A stretch of 64,000 bases of DNA. It comes from Prauserella cavernicola. Lineage in GTDB: Bacteria > Actinomycetota > Actinomycetes > Mycobacteriales > Pseudonocardiaceae. Position 1 is the first letter of the stretch, and each line of letters begins with the position of its first letter. Of the stretch, positions 1 to 8,518 are shown piece by piece. Where the stretch lies: positions 310,001-374,000 of the forward strand of contig NZ_JAENJH010000001.1 of the NCBI RefSeq assembly GCF_016595675.1, read 5' to 3'. The position numbers were made by a program, and so were the translations under genes. The notes beneath the pieces are model-generated. The model worked only from the letters and a program-made list of their open reading frames with translations, made no database searches and was not told the DNA's origin.

Positions 1-1426
1 AGCGCGTCGGGCGGTAGCGCGGATCGCCCGTGGCCTCGAGCAGAGCGCGTTGCAGCGTCAGGAGTTCCGGAGCGCCGATGCTCTCGCCCCACGCGAGCGG
101 TCCCGCGGGGTAGCCGAGCCCGGTGGTGACGGCGACGTCGATGTCGGTGGGGGTGGCGAGTCCGCGCTCGGCGATGGACGCGGCCACCGAGATGATCGAC
201 GAGACCAGGCGCTGCGCGGGCGATCCCGGGCTGTCGCGGACGACGGACACGCGGTGGTCGCTGAGCGCGAGCGCGGCTCTGGCGTCGCGGGCGGCGCCGG
301 GATCGGTCGCCGGGGTCACGGCGAGCACGCGGCGTGCGGTCGGCAGCGACAGCGGGTCGACGCCGACGGTGCGTGCGGCGGGCAGACCGTCCTCGGCCAC
401 CCGTGCCGCCACGGTCGTTCCCCACGTGGGCACCAGCACCACGGCGTCGGCCGAGGGCCGCGCGGCGTCCTCGACGGTCGCTCCGTCGGCGGCGAGCGCC
501 GTGCGCACCGTGTCGTCGGGTGTCCACACCGGACGATCGGGGTCGCCGGTCACCGGAGCCTCGGCGGGTGGCCGCGCGCCCTCAGCGTGGTCGAACCAGC
601 CACGGCCCGTCTTGCGGCCGTACAGACCGGCGGCGAGCCGGTTGGGCGTCAGGAACGACGCCCGGAGCCGGTCGGAGTAGCGAAAGCCCTCCCAGATGGA
701 GTCGATCACCGTGGCGGTGACGTCCAGGCCGGTGAGGTCCATCAGTTCGAACGGCCCCATCTTGAGGCCCAGCACGTCGCGGGCGATGCGGTCGAGCTCA
801 GCGGGCTCGGCGACGCGTTCCTCGAGCAGCGCCAGCGCCTCGGTGACCAGCCCTCGCCCGGCGTGGTTGACGAGAAAGCCCGGCGTGTCGGCGACGACGA
901 CGGCGCGGTGCCCGGTGGCGCGCACCAGCTCGGTGAGCATGCCCGGGACGTCCGGCCGGGTCGCCGCGCCGGGCACGACCTCGACGATCGTCATCAACGG
1001 CACCGGGTTGAAGAAGTGCAGCCCGCACAGCCGTGACGGGTCGGCCAGCCGGGCGGCGATCTGGGTGACCGGCAGCGACGAGGTGTTGGTGGCGAACACG
1101 GTGCTCGCGGGCAGTGCGGCCTCGAGCTCGGTGAACAGCGCTGCCTTCGTGTCCAGGTCCTCGCGGATCGCCTCCACCACCAGGTCGACGTCGCCGGGCT
1201 CGCCGGGGGCACCGACCGGGACGAGCCGGTCCACGATCGCGGCGGCCTCCTGCTCGCTCGTGCGGCCCTTGGCGACCGAGCGGTCGAGCAGGCCCCGGAC
1301 GAACGTGATCGCCTCGCCGACCGACTCCGGGCGGGCGTCGGTCAGCTCGACCGTGTGCCCGGCGGTGGCCGCCCACTGGGCGATCCCCCTGCCCATCACT
1401 CCGGTGCCGACGATCCTGATGCGCAT
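1..1426 (-). CDS. 3-hydroxyacyl-CoA dehydrogenase (PaaH type), 3' end off window
   Basis: NAD-dependent oxidation of 3-hydroxyacyl-CoA to 3-oxoacyl-CoA in beta-oxidation-like catabolism. The N-terminus has the Rossmann motif GTGVMG at residues 7-12. HFFNPVPLM at 137-145 carries the catalytic His of this family. A C-terminal 3HCDH domain follows (PGFLVNHAGRG, GPFELMDLTGLD), then a second half continuing past the window edge, as in the roughly 500-residue PaaH/PaaC proteins. Start is ATG at 1426, preceded by AAGGAG at a good distance. It lies 37 bases after the CoA-transferase pair on the same strand, so co-transcription is likely. At least 475 residues are visible; the stop is outside the window. 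Substrate is not determinable; PaaH is the closest named type. Confidence 0.88.
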   Translation of the reverse strand, partial: MRIRIVGTGVMGRGIAQWAATAGHTVELTDARPESVGEAITFVRGLLDRSVAKGRTSEQEAAAIVDRLVPVGAPGEPGDVDLVVEAIREDLDTKAALFTELEAALPASTVFATNTSSLPVTQIAARLADPSRLCGLHFFNPVPLMTIVEVVPGAATRPDVPGMLTELVRATGHRAVVVADTPGFLVNHAGRGLVTEALALLEERVAEPAELDRIARDVLGLKMGPFELMDLTGLDVTATVIDSIWEGFRYSDRLRASFLTPNRLAAGLYGRKTGRGWFDHAEGARPPAEAPVTGDPDRPVWTPDDTVRTALAADGATVEDAARPSADAVVLVPTWGTTVAARVAEDGLPAARTVGVDPLSLPTARRVLAVTPATDPGAARDARAALALSDHRVSVVRDSPGSPAQRLVSSIISVAASIAERGLATPTDIDVAVTTGLGYPAGPLAWGESIGAPELLTLQRALLEATGDPRYRPTR

Positions 1427-1463
1427 GGTGCGTTCTCCTTGTTGTTACCGCTACAGCTTCGGA

Positions 1464-2222
1464 TCAGCGAAGGTAGACCCGGGCCGGGTCGACATCGTCG
1501 CGCAGCAGGCGCAGCTCGCCCGCCGAGGGCGGCTCGACGGTGGTGAGGTCGTCGGCGACGGCCAGCTCCCACCCGGTGGCCTCGCGCACCCGCGCCGCGG
1601 TGACGCCCGGGTGCACCGCCACCAGTCGCAGCTCGTCGCCCGGCGCGGTGCGGCCGAGAATGCCCAGCTCGGTCACCACCCGGGTGACGCCGGCGCCGAA
1701 CGGGCGGAACCCCTCGGCCAGCGCCCGGTCCGGTCCGGGCGAGGTGCAGAAGTCCAGCTCGTCCACAAAGGATCGGCGGTCGTGACGGCGCATCACGACG
1801 AACACCTCGCGGGCGTTGGCCATGACCTCCATCGCGCCGCCGGGTCCCGGCAGCCGCGCCGTGGGCGAGTGCCAGTCGCCGATCACCGACGAGTTCAGGT
1901 TGCCCCACCGGTCGATCTGGGCGGCGCCGAGAAAACCGACGTCGATGTGGCCGCCCTGCAGGACATAGCCGAACAGCGCGGGCATCGACAGCACCGCCTC
2001 GGCGCCGGTGATCAGCACCGCGTCGGCGATGGTCTGGGGCAGGTGCGAGGGATGCGCTCCGCAGACGCCGGACTCGTAGACGGTCTCCAGCTCCGGTGCC
2101 ACGGTCAGGTGTGCCAGCGAGGCCGCGAGCGTGGGCAGGCCGATGCCGGCGAAGACGGTCCGCCGCCCGGCGAGCTCCCGCGAGGCGACGACGGCCAGCA
2201 GTTCCGAGGACGTGTACTCCAT
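1464..2222 (-). CDS. CoA-transferase subunit B (glutaconate/3-oxoadipate type)
   Basis: Beta subunit of a class I CoA-transferase, 252 residues. The motif YESGVCG near residue 50 carries the Glu that forms the gamma-glutamyl-CoA thioester in this family; GGHIDVGFLGAAQID and the GNLNSS stretch are typical of the SDH/CoA_trans fold. Start ATG 2222 is three bases after the subunit A stop, so the two are translated together. The family includes glutaconate, 3-oxoadipate and IpdAB ring-cleavage enzymes; the sequence alone does not decide among them. With a hydroxyacyl-CoA dehydrogenase downstream and a LysR regulator divergent, a role in aromatic or dicarboxylic acid breakdown is inferred. Confidence 0.85.
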   Translation of the reverse strand: MEYTSSELLAVVASRELAGRRTVFAGIGLPTLAASLAHLTVAPELETVYESGVCGAHPSHLPQTIADAVLITGAEAVLSMPALFGYVLQGGHIDVGFLGAAQIDRWGNLNSSVIGDWHSPTARLPGPGGAMEVMANAREVFVVMRRHDRRSFVDELDFCTSPGPDRALAEGFRPFGAGVTRVVTELGILGRTAPGDELRLVAVHPGVTAARVREATGWELAVADDLTTVEPPSAGELRLLRDDVDPARVYLR

Positions 2223-2225
2223 GGC

Positions 2226-3155
2226 TCAGAGCCGCCTTCCGTAGTTCACCGGCGTGCTCAGGGCCTCGCCCACCGCGAGCCCGGCCCAGTGCCCTTCGCC
2301 GAGCTTGGTGACGTACTCGCCGTGGTCGGCCGTGCCGTAGACCCACTCGGCGAGCCACGCGCGCAGCCGGTCCGGCTTGGCACTGATGGCCGACCACTCG
2401 CGGTAGAAGTCGTTGTCCCGGTCGTAGTAGCCCTGGGCGAAGGAGGGATGCGCGCCGCGCGGGCACTCGACGACGGCGTCCACGGCGTGCGCGGGGATCA
2501 GCGTGCGGTTCGGGTCCGAGCGCACGACGCCGTCGGCCACCACCTCCTCGACCACGACCACGGCCGTGCGTGCCGCGAACACCGCCTCGGCCTGGACCCC
2601 GGTGAGTCCCCAGATCTGGGTGTTGCCCGCCCGGTCGGCGCGCTGCGCGTGCACGATCGTCACGTCCGGGTTCACCGGCGGCACGACGTGCACGCGCTCG
2701 CCCGCGTAGGGCGAGGTGACGGTCCGGATGCCGGGGTTGACCCTCGGCAGGTCGCTGCCCGCGTACGAGTGCAGCGGGTAGAACGGCAGCCGCTGGGCGC
2801 CTGCCAGGTAGCGGCAGACCATGCCGTAGTGGCTGTACTCCTCGAACTCCAGCGGCTCGGGGTCGGCGTGCTCGACCCGCCTGCGCAGCTCGCCCAGCGA
2901 GCCCGCCGACGAGTTGCCCACGAACGACGAGACGAGCGCGCGAACGCACCCGGCCGCGAGCAGCTGGTCGGTCACGATGTCGGCGGTCATCCGCACCAGC
3001 GTGAGATCGCGCCTGCCCTGCCGGATGATCTCGTGACCCGCCGCCGTCGGGATGAGGTGGGTGAAGCCCTCGAGCGACACGGTGTCCCCGTCACGCACGT
3101 GGGCCGCGACGGCCTCGCGCAGGGTCGTGGTCTTGTCCGGCGTGGACCGGGGCAT
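2226..3155 (-). CDS. CoA-transferase subunit A (glutaconate/3-oxoadipate type)
   Basis: Alpha subunit, 309 residues, partner of the downstream subunit B. VRDGDTVSLEGFTHLIPTAA near residue 20 is the usual glycine-rich N-terminal strand-loop of family I CoA-transferases, and NPDVTIVHAQRADRAGN near 175 is the conserved core. ATG 3155 is chosen over a start 20 codons upstream because CAGGAG sits seven bases before it and the extra N-terminus resembles no family member. First gene of the minus-strand operon (A, B, dehydrogenase), divergent from the LysR gene with 138 bases between the starts. Substrate unknown; 3-oxoadipate, glutaconate and IpdA-type substrates are all open. Confidence 0.85.
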   Translation of the reverse strand: MPRSTPDKTTTLREAVAAHVRDGDTVSLEGFTHLIPTAAGHEIIRQGRRDLTLVRMTADIVTDQLLAAGCVRALVSSFVGNSSAGSLGELRRRVEHADPEPLEFEEYSHYGMVCRYLAGAQRLPFYPLHSYAGSDLPRVNPGIRTVTSPYAGERVHVVPPVNPDVTIVHAQRADRAGNTQIWGLTGVQAEAVFAARTAVVVVEEVVADGVVRSDPNRTLIPAHAVDAVVECPRGAHPSFAQGYYDRDNDFYREWSAISAKPDRLRAWLAEWVYGTADHGEYVTKLGEGHWAGLAVGEALSTPVNYGRRL

Positions 3156-3213
3156 CGTCGCTCCTGAACGGCTGAGGGGGCAGCGTGGTCGGTTCCTCAC
3201 CTTGCCAGGCCAC

Positions 3214-3230
3214 ATTGTTATGCGTCCAAT
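3214..3230. promoter_or_regulatory. Possible LysR-type operator
   Basis: ATTG, nine bases, CAAT: a 17-bp interrupted inverted repeat with an AT-rich look that stands out locally. It lies between the divergent CoA-transferase operon (start 3155) and lysR (start 3294), where LysR-type regulators normally bind. Only position and symmetry support it; arms are four bases. Confidence 0.3.
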
Positions 3231-3293
3231 ACTGAATTAGGGTCACATTGATACGCTGAGCGTCTGAATTCGGCTCGGTGTCTGGAGGGGCTC

Positions 3294-4196
3294 GTGGAGC
3301 TGCGCTACCTCACGTCGTTCGTCGCCGTGGCCGAGGAACTGCACTTCGGTCGCGCCGCGACACGACTCGGCATGGCCCAGCCCCCGTTGAGTCAGCAGAT
3401 CCGGCAGCTGGAGAAGGAGCTCGGCGTCCCGCTGTTCGAGCGCAACACCCGCTCGGTGCGGCTGACGAGCGCGGGGGAGTCGTTCCTCGATCCCGTGCGC
3501 CGGGTGCTCGACGACCTTGACCTCGCCGTCAGCGCCGCCAAGTCGGGTGGCCGCGGCGAGTACGGCAGGGTGAGCGTCGGGTTCGCCGGCGCGTCGAGCC
3601 ACGAGAGCCTGCCTCTGCTCACCAGGGCGGTCCGCGCAGCGCACCCCGGGCTGGAACTGGTCATGCGCGGGCAGACCTATGCCAACGTCGCGCTGGCCCG
3701 GGTCGCCGACGGCTCGCTCGACCTCGGGTTCGTCCGGCTGCCGGTGACCCAGCCCGGTGTGGCCGCCAGGGTGATCGACGAGGAGGACATGGTCTGCGCA
3801 CTGCCGTCGGACCACCCGCTCGCCCTGCGGGACGCCATCGCGATCTCCGACCTCGCCGACGAACCGTTCGTGAGCTTTCCCGCCAACGCGGGTTCGACGG
3901 TGCGCGACGCGACCGTGCGCGTGTGCGGCGAGGAGGGGTTCACGCCCAGGGTTGTGCAGGAGGCGCCGGACTCGTGGACGATCCTCGCGCTCGTGGCGGC
4001 GGGCGTGGGCGTGACGCTGACGCTGACCTCCTGTCAGCACATCCAGCAGACCGGGCTCGTGTACCGGCCCCTCTCCGGGCCGGGGCACCGCCTTCAGGTG
4101 GCTCTGGCCTGGCGGCCCGACAACCCCTCCGCCGCGCTGCGCACGGTGCTCGCCATCGCCGAGCGCGCCCTGCCCACGCTGCACGTGGACCGCTGA
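3294..4196 (+). CDS. LysR-family transcriptional regulator
   Basis: 300 residues, normal length for the family. Residues 1-60 form the winged helix (ELRYLTSFVAVAEELHFGRAATRL, then PLSQQIRQLEKELGVPLFERNTRSVRLTSAG), the rest a type 2 periplasmic-binding-like effector domain. The LHFGRAA and NTRSVRLT wording is close to the CatR/BenM branch that senses aromatic catabolites. Start is GTG at 3294 behind GGAGGGG. Divergent from the CoA-transferase/hydroxyacyl-CoA dehydrogenase operon, which it probably controls; the inducer is unknown. Confidence 0.9.
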   Translation: MELRYLTSFVAVAEELHFGRAATRLGMAQPPLSQQIRQLEKELGVPLFERNTRSVRLTSAGESFLDPVRRVLDDLDLAVSAAKSGGRGEYGRVSVGFAGASSHESLPLLTRAVRAAHPGLELVMRGQTYANVALARVADGSLDLGFVRLPVTQPGVAARVIDEEDMVCALPSDHPLALRDAIAISDLADEPFVSFPANAGSTVRDATVRVCGEEGFTPRVVQEAPDSWTILALVAAGVGVTLTLTSCQHIQQTGLVYRPLSGPGHRLQVALAWRPDNPSAALRTVLAIAERALPTLHVDR

Positions 4197-4324
4197 AAAT
4201 ACTCGGGGCCGGGGCTAGTCGTGGCAGGCCATTAGTGCTTGGCTAAGAGATTGAGGCCATGGCGGTGAGGGTAGTTCTCGGATGTCCGGCACCAACGCTG
4301 GCTTTCTCGTGACACACCAACGTC

Positions 4325-5377
4325 GTGCGGGCCGAGGAGGCGATGTTTCCCGTGGGCGCGCGGAACACAACCAATCGTGACCTGATCGTCGTCGGCGCGT
4401 CGGCAGGCGGCGTCGAAGCGCTGCGCTGCCTCGTCGCCGGGCTGCCACCGGATCTGCCGGCCGCGGTACTGGCGGTCCTGCACCTGCCCGCTGGCGGTAC
4501 CAGCGCACTGGCCTCGATTCTCGACCGCGCGGGTGCCCTGCCGGTCCGTCCGGCCGAGAACGATGTGCCGCTGAAACCGGGAACCGTGGCTGTCGCCGTG
4601 CCCGACCACCATCTGCTCGTGGAGAACGGCCGGACACTACTGACCAACGGCCCCACCGAAAGCGGGCACCGGCCCGCGATCAACGCACTGTTCCGGTCCG
4701 CGGCCCTCGACCTGAACGGTCGCGTCACCGGCGTCGTGCTCTCGGGCATGCTCGACGACGGGGCTGCCGGTCTCGCGGCGATCGCCGCGGCCAACGGCAG
4801 GACCGTCGTCCAGTCGCCCGACGACGCCTTGTACAGCAGCATGCCGGAGAGCGCTCTGCGCGCGGTCGCCGCCGATCACGTCGTCACACTCGACGAGATG
4901 GGCGAGGTGCTGACGGCGCTCGCCGCCGAGCCAGCGGAGGGCGAGGAACACATGCAGCCCGATGTACTGGTGGAACTGGAAAACCGGATCGCGCGGGGCA
5001 ACGACATGCTGACCCGGCGCGACCACGCCGAACTCGGGGTTCCGTCGGGGTTCGTGTGCCCCGACTGCTCGGGATCGCTGCTGGACCTCGGGGCCGGCCG
5101 GTACCGCTGCTACGTGGGTCACGCATGGACGGAGGAGGCTCTGCTGCGAGCGCGGGGCCACGAGCTGGAGCGAGCGCTGTGGACCGCTCTGCGGACACTC
5201 GACGAGGAGGCGAGCCTCGCGCGGAGGATGGCGGAACGCGCGGGCGCGAGTCCCCGGTCGCAGCCCTCCCTGCGCGGGCGTTACGAGCGGGCCGCGGCGG
5301 AGGCCGCGCACGCGGCGGACGTGCTGCGCTCGCACCTGGGGACCGTGTACTCGACGGCCGGAACCTCGGTGAGCTGA
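4325..5377 (+). CDS. cheB: CheB-type protein-glutamate methylesterase with C-terminal Cys-rich domain
   Basis: 350 residues. Residues about 18-195 are a CheB catalytic domain with the Ser-His-Asp triad: GASAGG (Ser26), ESGHRP (His115), GMLDDG (Asp144 or 145). It has no N-terminal receiver domain, unlike enterobacterial CheB. A C-terminal segment with CPDC and RYRCYVGHAW looks like a small zinc-binding domain and ends in a helical tail. The start is uncertain: GTG 4325, ATG 4343 (GAGGAGG only two bases away) and GTG 4352 are all in frame, and all leave the domain intact. One base separates it from the next gene. With CheR downstream but no receptors or CheA nearby, the methylated target is unlikely to be an ordinary chemoreceptor encoded here. 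Confidence 0.88.
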   Translation: MRAEEAMFPVGARNTTNRDLIVVGASAGGVEALRCLVAGLPPDLPAAVLAVLHLPAGGTSALASILDRAGALPVRPAENDVPLKPGTVAVAVPDHHLLVENGRTLLTNGPTESGHRPAINALFRSAALDLNGRVTGVVLSGMLDDGAAGLAAIAAANGRTVVQSPDDALYSSMPESALRAVAADHVVTLDEMGEVLTALAAEPAEGEEHMQPDVLVELENRIARGNDMLTRRDHAELGVPSGFVCPDCSGSLLDLGAGRYRCYVGHAWTEEALLRARGHELERALWTALRTLDEEASLARRMAERAGASPRSQPSLRGRYERAAAEAAHAADVLRSHLGTVYSTAGTSVS

Positions 5378-5378
5378 G

Positions 5379-6116
5379 ATGGCGACGACACAACCCTGGC
5401 TCGACATCACGCTGGAGGACGTCGCCGGCTGCCTCGTCGTGCGCCCGTCGGGTGAGCTGAGCGCCCGCACCTACGCCCAGCTCAGGGACACGCTCGTCAA
5501 ATGCGCCGTGGAGGAGCCGGACGCGGTGGTCGTCGACTTCGACGACCTCGAGATCGTCTCCACCGCGTCGCTGACGGTGCTCACCAGTGCCTACACGTGC
5601 ACGGCCGAGTGGCCGGGCGTACCGCTGTCGGTCGTGGTGCGCGATCCAGACAGGTTGCACCGGTTGCGCACATCCGCGATCGCCAGGTTCATCCCCATCC
5701 ATGCGGACCTGGAGTCGGCGGTGGCGGCCGTGGGCACACCGCCGCCCCGGCGCAGGGCGATCGCCACGATGACGGACGGCAGCGCGGGTGCGCTCGCCCG
5801 CGAGTTCTCGATGGGCGTGCTGCGGCGGTGGGACGTGCGCGGCAGGGACGACGACGTGAAGCTCCTCGTCACGGAGCTCGTCGAGAACACGGTGCGGCAC
5901 ACACTGTCGTTCGCGACGGTGCGCCTGGAACTGCGGGAGAACCTGCTGACGGTGGCCGTCGCCGACGACGACCCCAGTCCAGCGGTGCTGCGCGAACGCC
6001 CGGACGGCGTGCGGAAGGTGTCCGGGCTGCAAGTGGTCGCCCGGCTGGCGCGGGCGTGGGGCAGCGCTCCCACCCGAGCGGGCGGCAAGGTGGTGTGGGC
6101 GACGATTCGCGTGTGA
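5379..6116 (+). CDS. STAS domain fused to RsbW-like ATPase
   Basis: 245 residues joining two modules normally found as separate partners. Residues about 5-115 are a STAS (anti-anti-sigma) domain, with DFDDLEIVSTASLTVL where the phosphorylated Ser usually lies. Residues about 125-245 are a GHKL ATPase of the RsbW/SpoIIAB kinase type, with the N-box ELVENTVRH and a shortened G1 box (ADDDPSP). The start codon is one base past the cheB stop, so the two are co-translated. A fusion of antagonist and kinase suggests self-contained partner switching, possibly controlling a sigma factor or the neighbouring CheR. No sigma factor gene is in view. Confidence 0.82.
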   Translation: MATTQPWLDITLEDVAGCLVVRPSGELSARTYAQLRDTLVKCAVEEPDAVVVDFDDLEIVSTASLTVLTSAYTCTAEWPGVPLSVVVRDPDRLHRLRTSAIARFIPIHADLESAVAAVGTPPPRRRAIATMTDGSAGALAREFSMGVLRRWDVRGRDDDVKLLVTELVENTVRHTLSFATVRLELRENLLTVAVADDDPSPAVLRERPDGVRKVSGLQVVARLARAWGSAPTRAGGKVVWATIRV

Positions 6117-6161
6117 TCACCACGCCGACCACTGGTCGGGACGATTCCCCAGGACGCTACG

Positions 6162-8039
6162 GTGATGACTGTGAACGGCGTTGACGAGGGCACGACGGAT
6201 CCCGATTTCGAGGCTCTGCTGACCTACCTCAAGGAATCCAGGGGATTCGATTTCACAGGGTACAAAAGGGCGAGCCTCATGCGCCGCGTGCGCAGGCGCA
6301 TGAGTCAGATCAACGTGACCCAGTTCGCCGATTACGTCGACGTTCTCCAGGTCAACGCCGAGGAGTTCGTCGCGCTGTTCAACACGATTCTGATCAACGT
6401 CACCGCGTTCTTCCGCGACCAGGAGGCATGGGACTTCCTGCGTGACGACGTCATCCCCACGCTGCTGGCCGAGCGGACTCCCGACGACCCGATCCGGGTG
6501 TGGAGCGCGGGGTGCGCGTCAGGGGAGGAGGCATACAGCCTCGCTATCGTCCTGGCGGAGGCGCTGGGCGCCGAACAGTTCCGGCAGCGGGTGAAGATAT
6601 ACGCGACTGACGTCGACGACGAGGCCCTGGCGCAGGCGCGGCACGCCTCGTACGATCCGGCAGCGGTGGAAAGTGTTCCACCGGACCTGCTGGAGAAATA
6701 CTTCGAACTGCAGGGGGACCGGTACTCGTTCCGCAGCGATCTGCGCCGTTCCGTGATCTTCGGGCGCAACGATCTCGTGCAGGACGCGCCGATTTCGCGG
6801 ATCGACCTGCTGGTCTGCCGCAACACTTTGATGTATTTCAATGTCGAGACACAGACGAAGATTCTCAACCGGTTGCATTTCGCGCTGGCGCCGCGCGGCC
6901 TGCTTTTCCTGGGCCAGGCCGAGATGCTGCTGAGCCACACGAAGATCTTCGACCCGTTCGACCTGAAACGGCGGGTGTTCCGCAAGGCCGCGACCGCTCC
7001 GAGCGTGCTGAACCGCTTCGTCGCCGACACCTTGATCACCGACCGGCACGGGGAGGTCTCCGGAATCGGGCAGTTGCGGGAGCTGGCGTTCGCCGCGAGC
7101 CCGGTCGCGCAGATCGTGGTGACCGGTGACGACGTCGTCGCACTGGTCAACCAGCCCGCGGAGCAGATGTTCGGCCTGTCGAGCCGGGACGTGGGGCGGC
7201 TGCTGCGGGACCTGGAGATCTCGTACCGCCCGGTGGAGCTGCGTGCGTTCATCGAACAGGCCAAGCTCGAACGCAGGGCGATCCGCATCAAGGACGTGGA
7301 GTGGCGCAGGCCCGCCAGCGAGTCGAGCTGGTTCGAGGTGCACGTCAACCCGCTCGCCAACGCCGACAGCGGGCTCATCGGTGTGTCGGTCGTGTTCCAC
7401 GACGTGACGTCCTCGCGCACCCTGCTGGACGAGCTCGAGCAGGCGCACCGCCAGCTCGAGTCCACCTACGGCGAGCTCCAGTCCACGAACGAGGAGCTGG
7501 AGACCACCAACGAGGAACTCCAGTCGACCAACGAGGAACTGGAGACCACCAACGAGGAACTCCAGTCCACGAACGAGGAACTGGAGACGATGAACGAGGA
7601 GCTGCAGTCGACCAACGACGAGCTCCAGGTCATCAACGACACGTTGCGCGGCCGCACACTCGAGCTCGACGAGGTGAACAACTTCCTCGAGTCGATACTG
7701 ACGTCCATCAAGGCGGGCGTGGTGGTGCTGGATCCGGACATGCGCATCTCGGTGTGGAACTCCGGCGCCGAGGACCTCTGGGGCCTGCGCCACGAGGAGG
7801 CGGACGGCCAGCGCCTGTTCGGCCTCGACATCGGCCTGCCGCTGGACGAGATCCGCTCCGTGGTCGGCAGTACGCTCGCCGACCCGTCGTTCTCGGCGGA
7901 GCTGGAACTGACGGCGGTGAACCGGTTCGGCAGGCAGATCGAGCTGCGCCTGGTGTGCGGTGCTCTGCGCAGCCCCTCCGGCGCGCCGCAGGGCGTGATA
8001 CTGCTGATGGAGGCACGGGGAACCAAGCCGGTCGAGTGA
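6162..8039 (+). CDS. cheR: CheR-type methyltransferase with coiled coil and PAS domains
   Basis: 625 residues, about twice the size of a simple CheR. Residues 10-275: CheR all-alpha N-domain (GFDFTGYKRASLMRRVRRRM) and SAM-binding domain (VWSAGCASGEEAYSLA, then IDLLVCRNTLMYF). A PAS domain follows (about 300-425), then a long coiled coil of repeated Q-S-T-N-E-E-L / E-T-T-N-E-E-L heptads (about 437-495), then a second PAS (about 505-620). This is the CheR half of known CheB/CheR-PAS sensor proteins, split here from CheB by the STAS-ATPase gene. Starts GTG 6162 and ATG 6165 are adjacent. The PAS domains probably sense a small molecule or redox signal and the coil transmits it. Confidence 0.9.
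   Translation: MMTVNGVDEGTTDPDFEALLTYLKESRGFDFTGYKRASLMRRVRRRMSQINVTQFADYVDVLQVNAEEFVALFNTILINVTAFFRDQEAWDFLRDDVIPTLLAERTPDDPIRVWSAGCASGEEAYSLAIVLAEALGAEQFRQRVKIYATDVDDEALAQARHASYDPAAVESVPPDLLEKYFELQGDRYSFRSDLRRSVIFGRNDLVQDAPISRIDLLVCRNTLMYFNVETQTKILNRLHFALAPRGLLFLGQAEMLLSHTKIFDPFDLKRRVFRKAATAPSVLNRFVADTLITDRHGEVSGIGQLRELAFAASPVAQIVVTGDDVVALVNQPAEQMFGLSSRDVGRLLRDLEISYRPVELRAFIEQAKLERRAIRIKDVEWRRPASESSWFEVHVNPLANADSGLIGVSVVFHDVTSSRTLLDELEQAHRQLESTYGELQSTNEELETTNEELQSTNEELETTNEELQSTNEELETMNEELQSTNDELQVINDTLRGRTLELDEVNNFLESILTSIKAGVVVLDPDMRISVWNSGAEDLWGLRHEEADGQRLFGLDIGLPLDEIRSVVGSTLADPSFSAELELTAVNRFGRQIELRLVCGALRSPSGAPQGVILLMEARGTKPVE
7468..7626 (+). repeat. In-frame 42-bp tandem repeat coding the CheR coiled coil
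   Basis: Nearly four copies of a 42-bp unit encoding LQSTNEELETTNEE, with synonymous drift between copies (gaggaactc against gaggagctg). It is coding repetition of a 14-residue double heptad, not a mobile or CRISPR repeat. Copy number could vary by slippage or recombination, changing coil length between strains. Confidence 0.85.
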
Positions 8040-8119
8040 CACGAGGGTCGCCGGGGGAATAGCATGTTTTCCTTGGCCCGCCAGGGTTGCGTGCGAACCG
8101 GGGGAGGAGGTGCCGGACG

Positions 8120-8494
8120 ATGCCGGACCACCCACTCTTCTCCGACGTGGACGTGTTGCTGTCGTGGCGGAGTCACTGGCCCGCGCCCGATCTGGTCGTG
8201 GTCTCTGTCCACGGTGAGATCGATCTGAGCACCGCGGCGCGGCTGCGTTTCGCGCTGACCGAGCACCTCGACCTGCTGCCCCGCGTCGTGGTCGCCGACC
8301 TGGTGCCCGTGCGGTTCCTCGGCGTCGCCGGGCTGAACGTGTTCACCGAGGTGCGGACGGTGGCCGCGGAGCGGGGCGCGCAGCTGCGGATCGTCACCGG
8401 TGGGCGCAGGCCGTTGCAGCGCCCCATCGAGCTGTGCGGTCTCTGCGACGTGCTGCCGGTGTATCGCACCGTCGAGGACGCACTCGGTCGCTGA
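8120..8494 (+). CDS. STAS-domain anti-sigma-factor antagonist with no phosphorylatable Ser
   Basis: 124 residues, one STAS domain: LVVVSVHGEIDLSTAARL at about 23-40, then VVVADLVPVRFLGVAGLNVF. The usual D-S-S/T-G-L motif is replaced by L-G-V-A-G-L, so the Ser or Thr that an RsbW-type kinase phosphorylates is an Ala or Val. If it works as an antagonist it may be permanently active. ATG 8120 is chosen because GGAGGAGG lies nine bases upstream; a start 11 codons earlier has no such site. It follows cheR by 80 bases on the same strand and probably belongs to the same signalling set, perhaps as a target of the STAS-ATPase fusion. Confidence 0.82.
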   Translation: MPDHPLFSDVDVLLSWRSHWPAPDLVVVSVHGEIDLSTAARLRFALTEHLDLLPRVVVADLVPVRFLGVAGLNVFTEVRTVAAERGAQLRIVTGGRRPLQRPIELCGLCDVLPVYRTVEDALGR

Positions 8495-8518
8495 GCGCCT
8501 CCCCGACGGTGCCCCGGC

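Noticed and set aside
7468-7626. Short regular repeats resembling a CRISPR or satellite array
   Set aside because: They have no spacers and are in frame, encoding heptads of the CheR coiled coil.
6519-8135. Long minus-strand open frame across the CheR gene
   Set aside because: Antisense shadow of a high-GC gene with Leu/Val/Gly repeats from the coiled-coil region; no domain or start signal.
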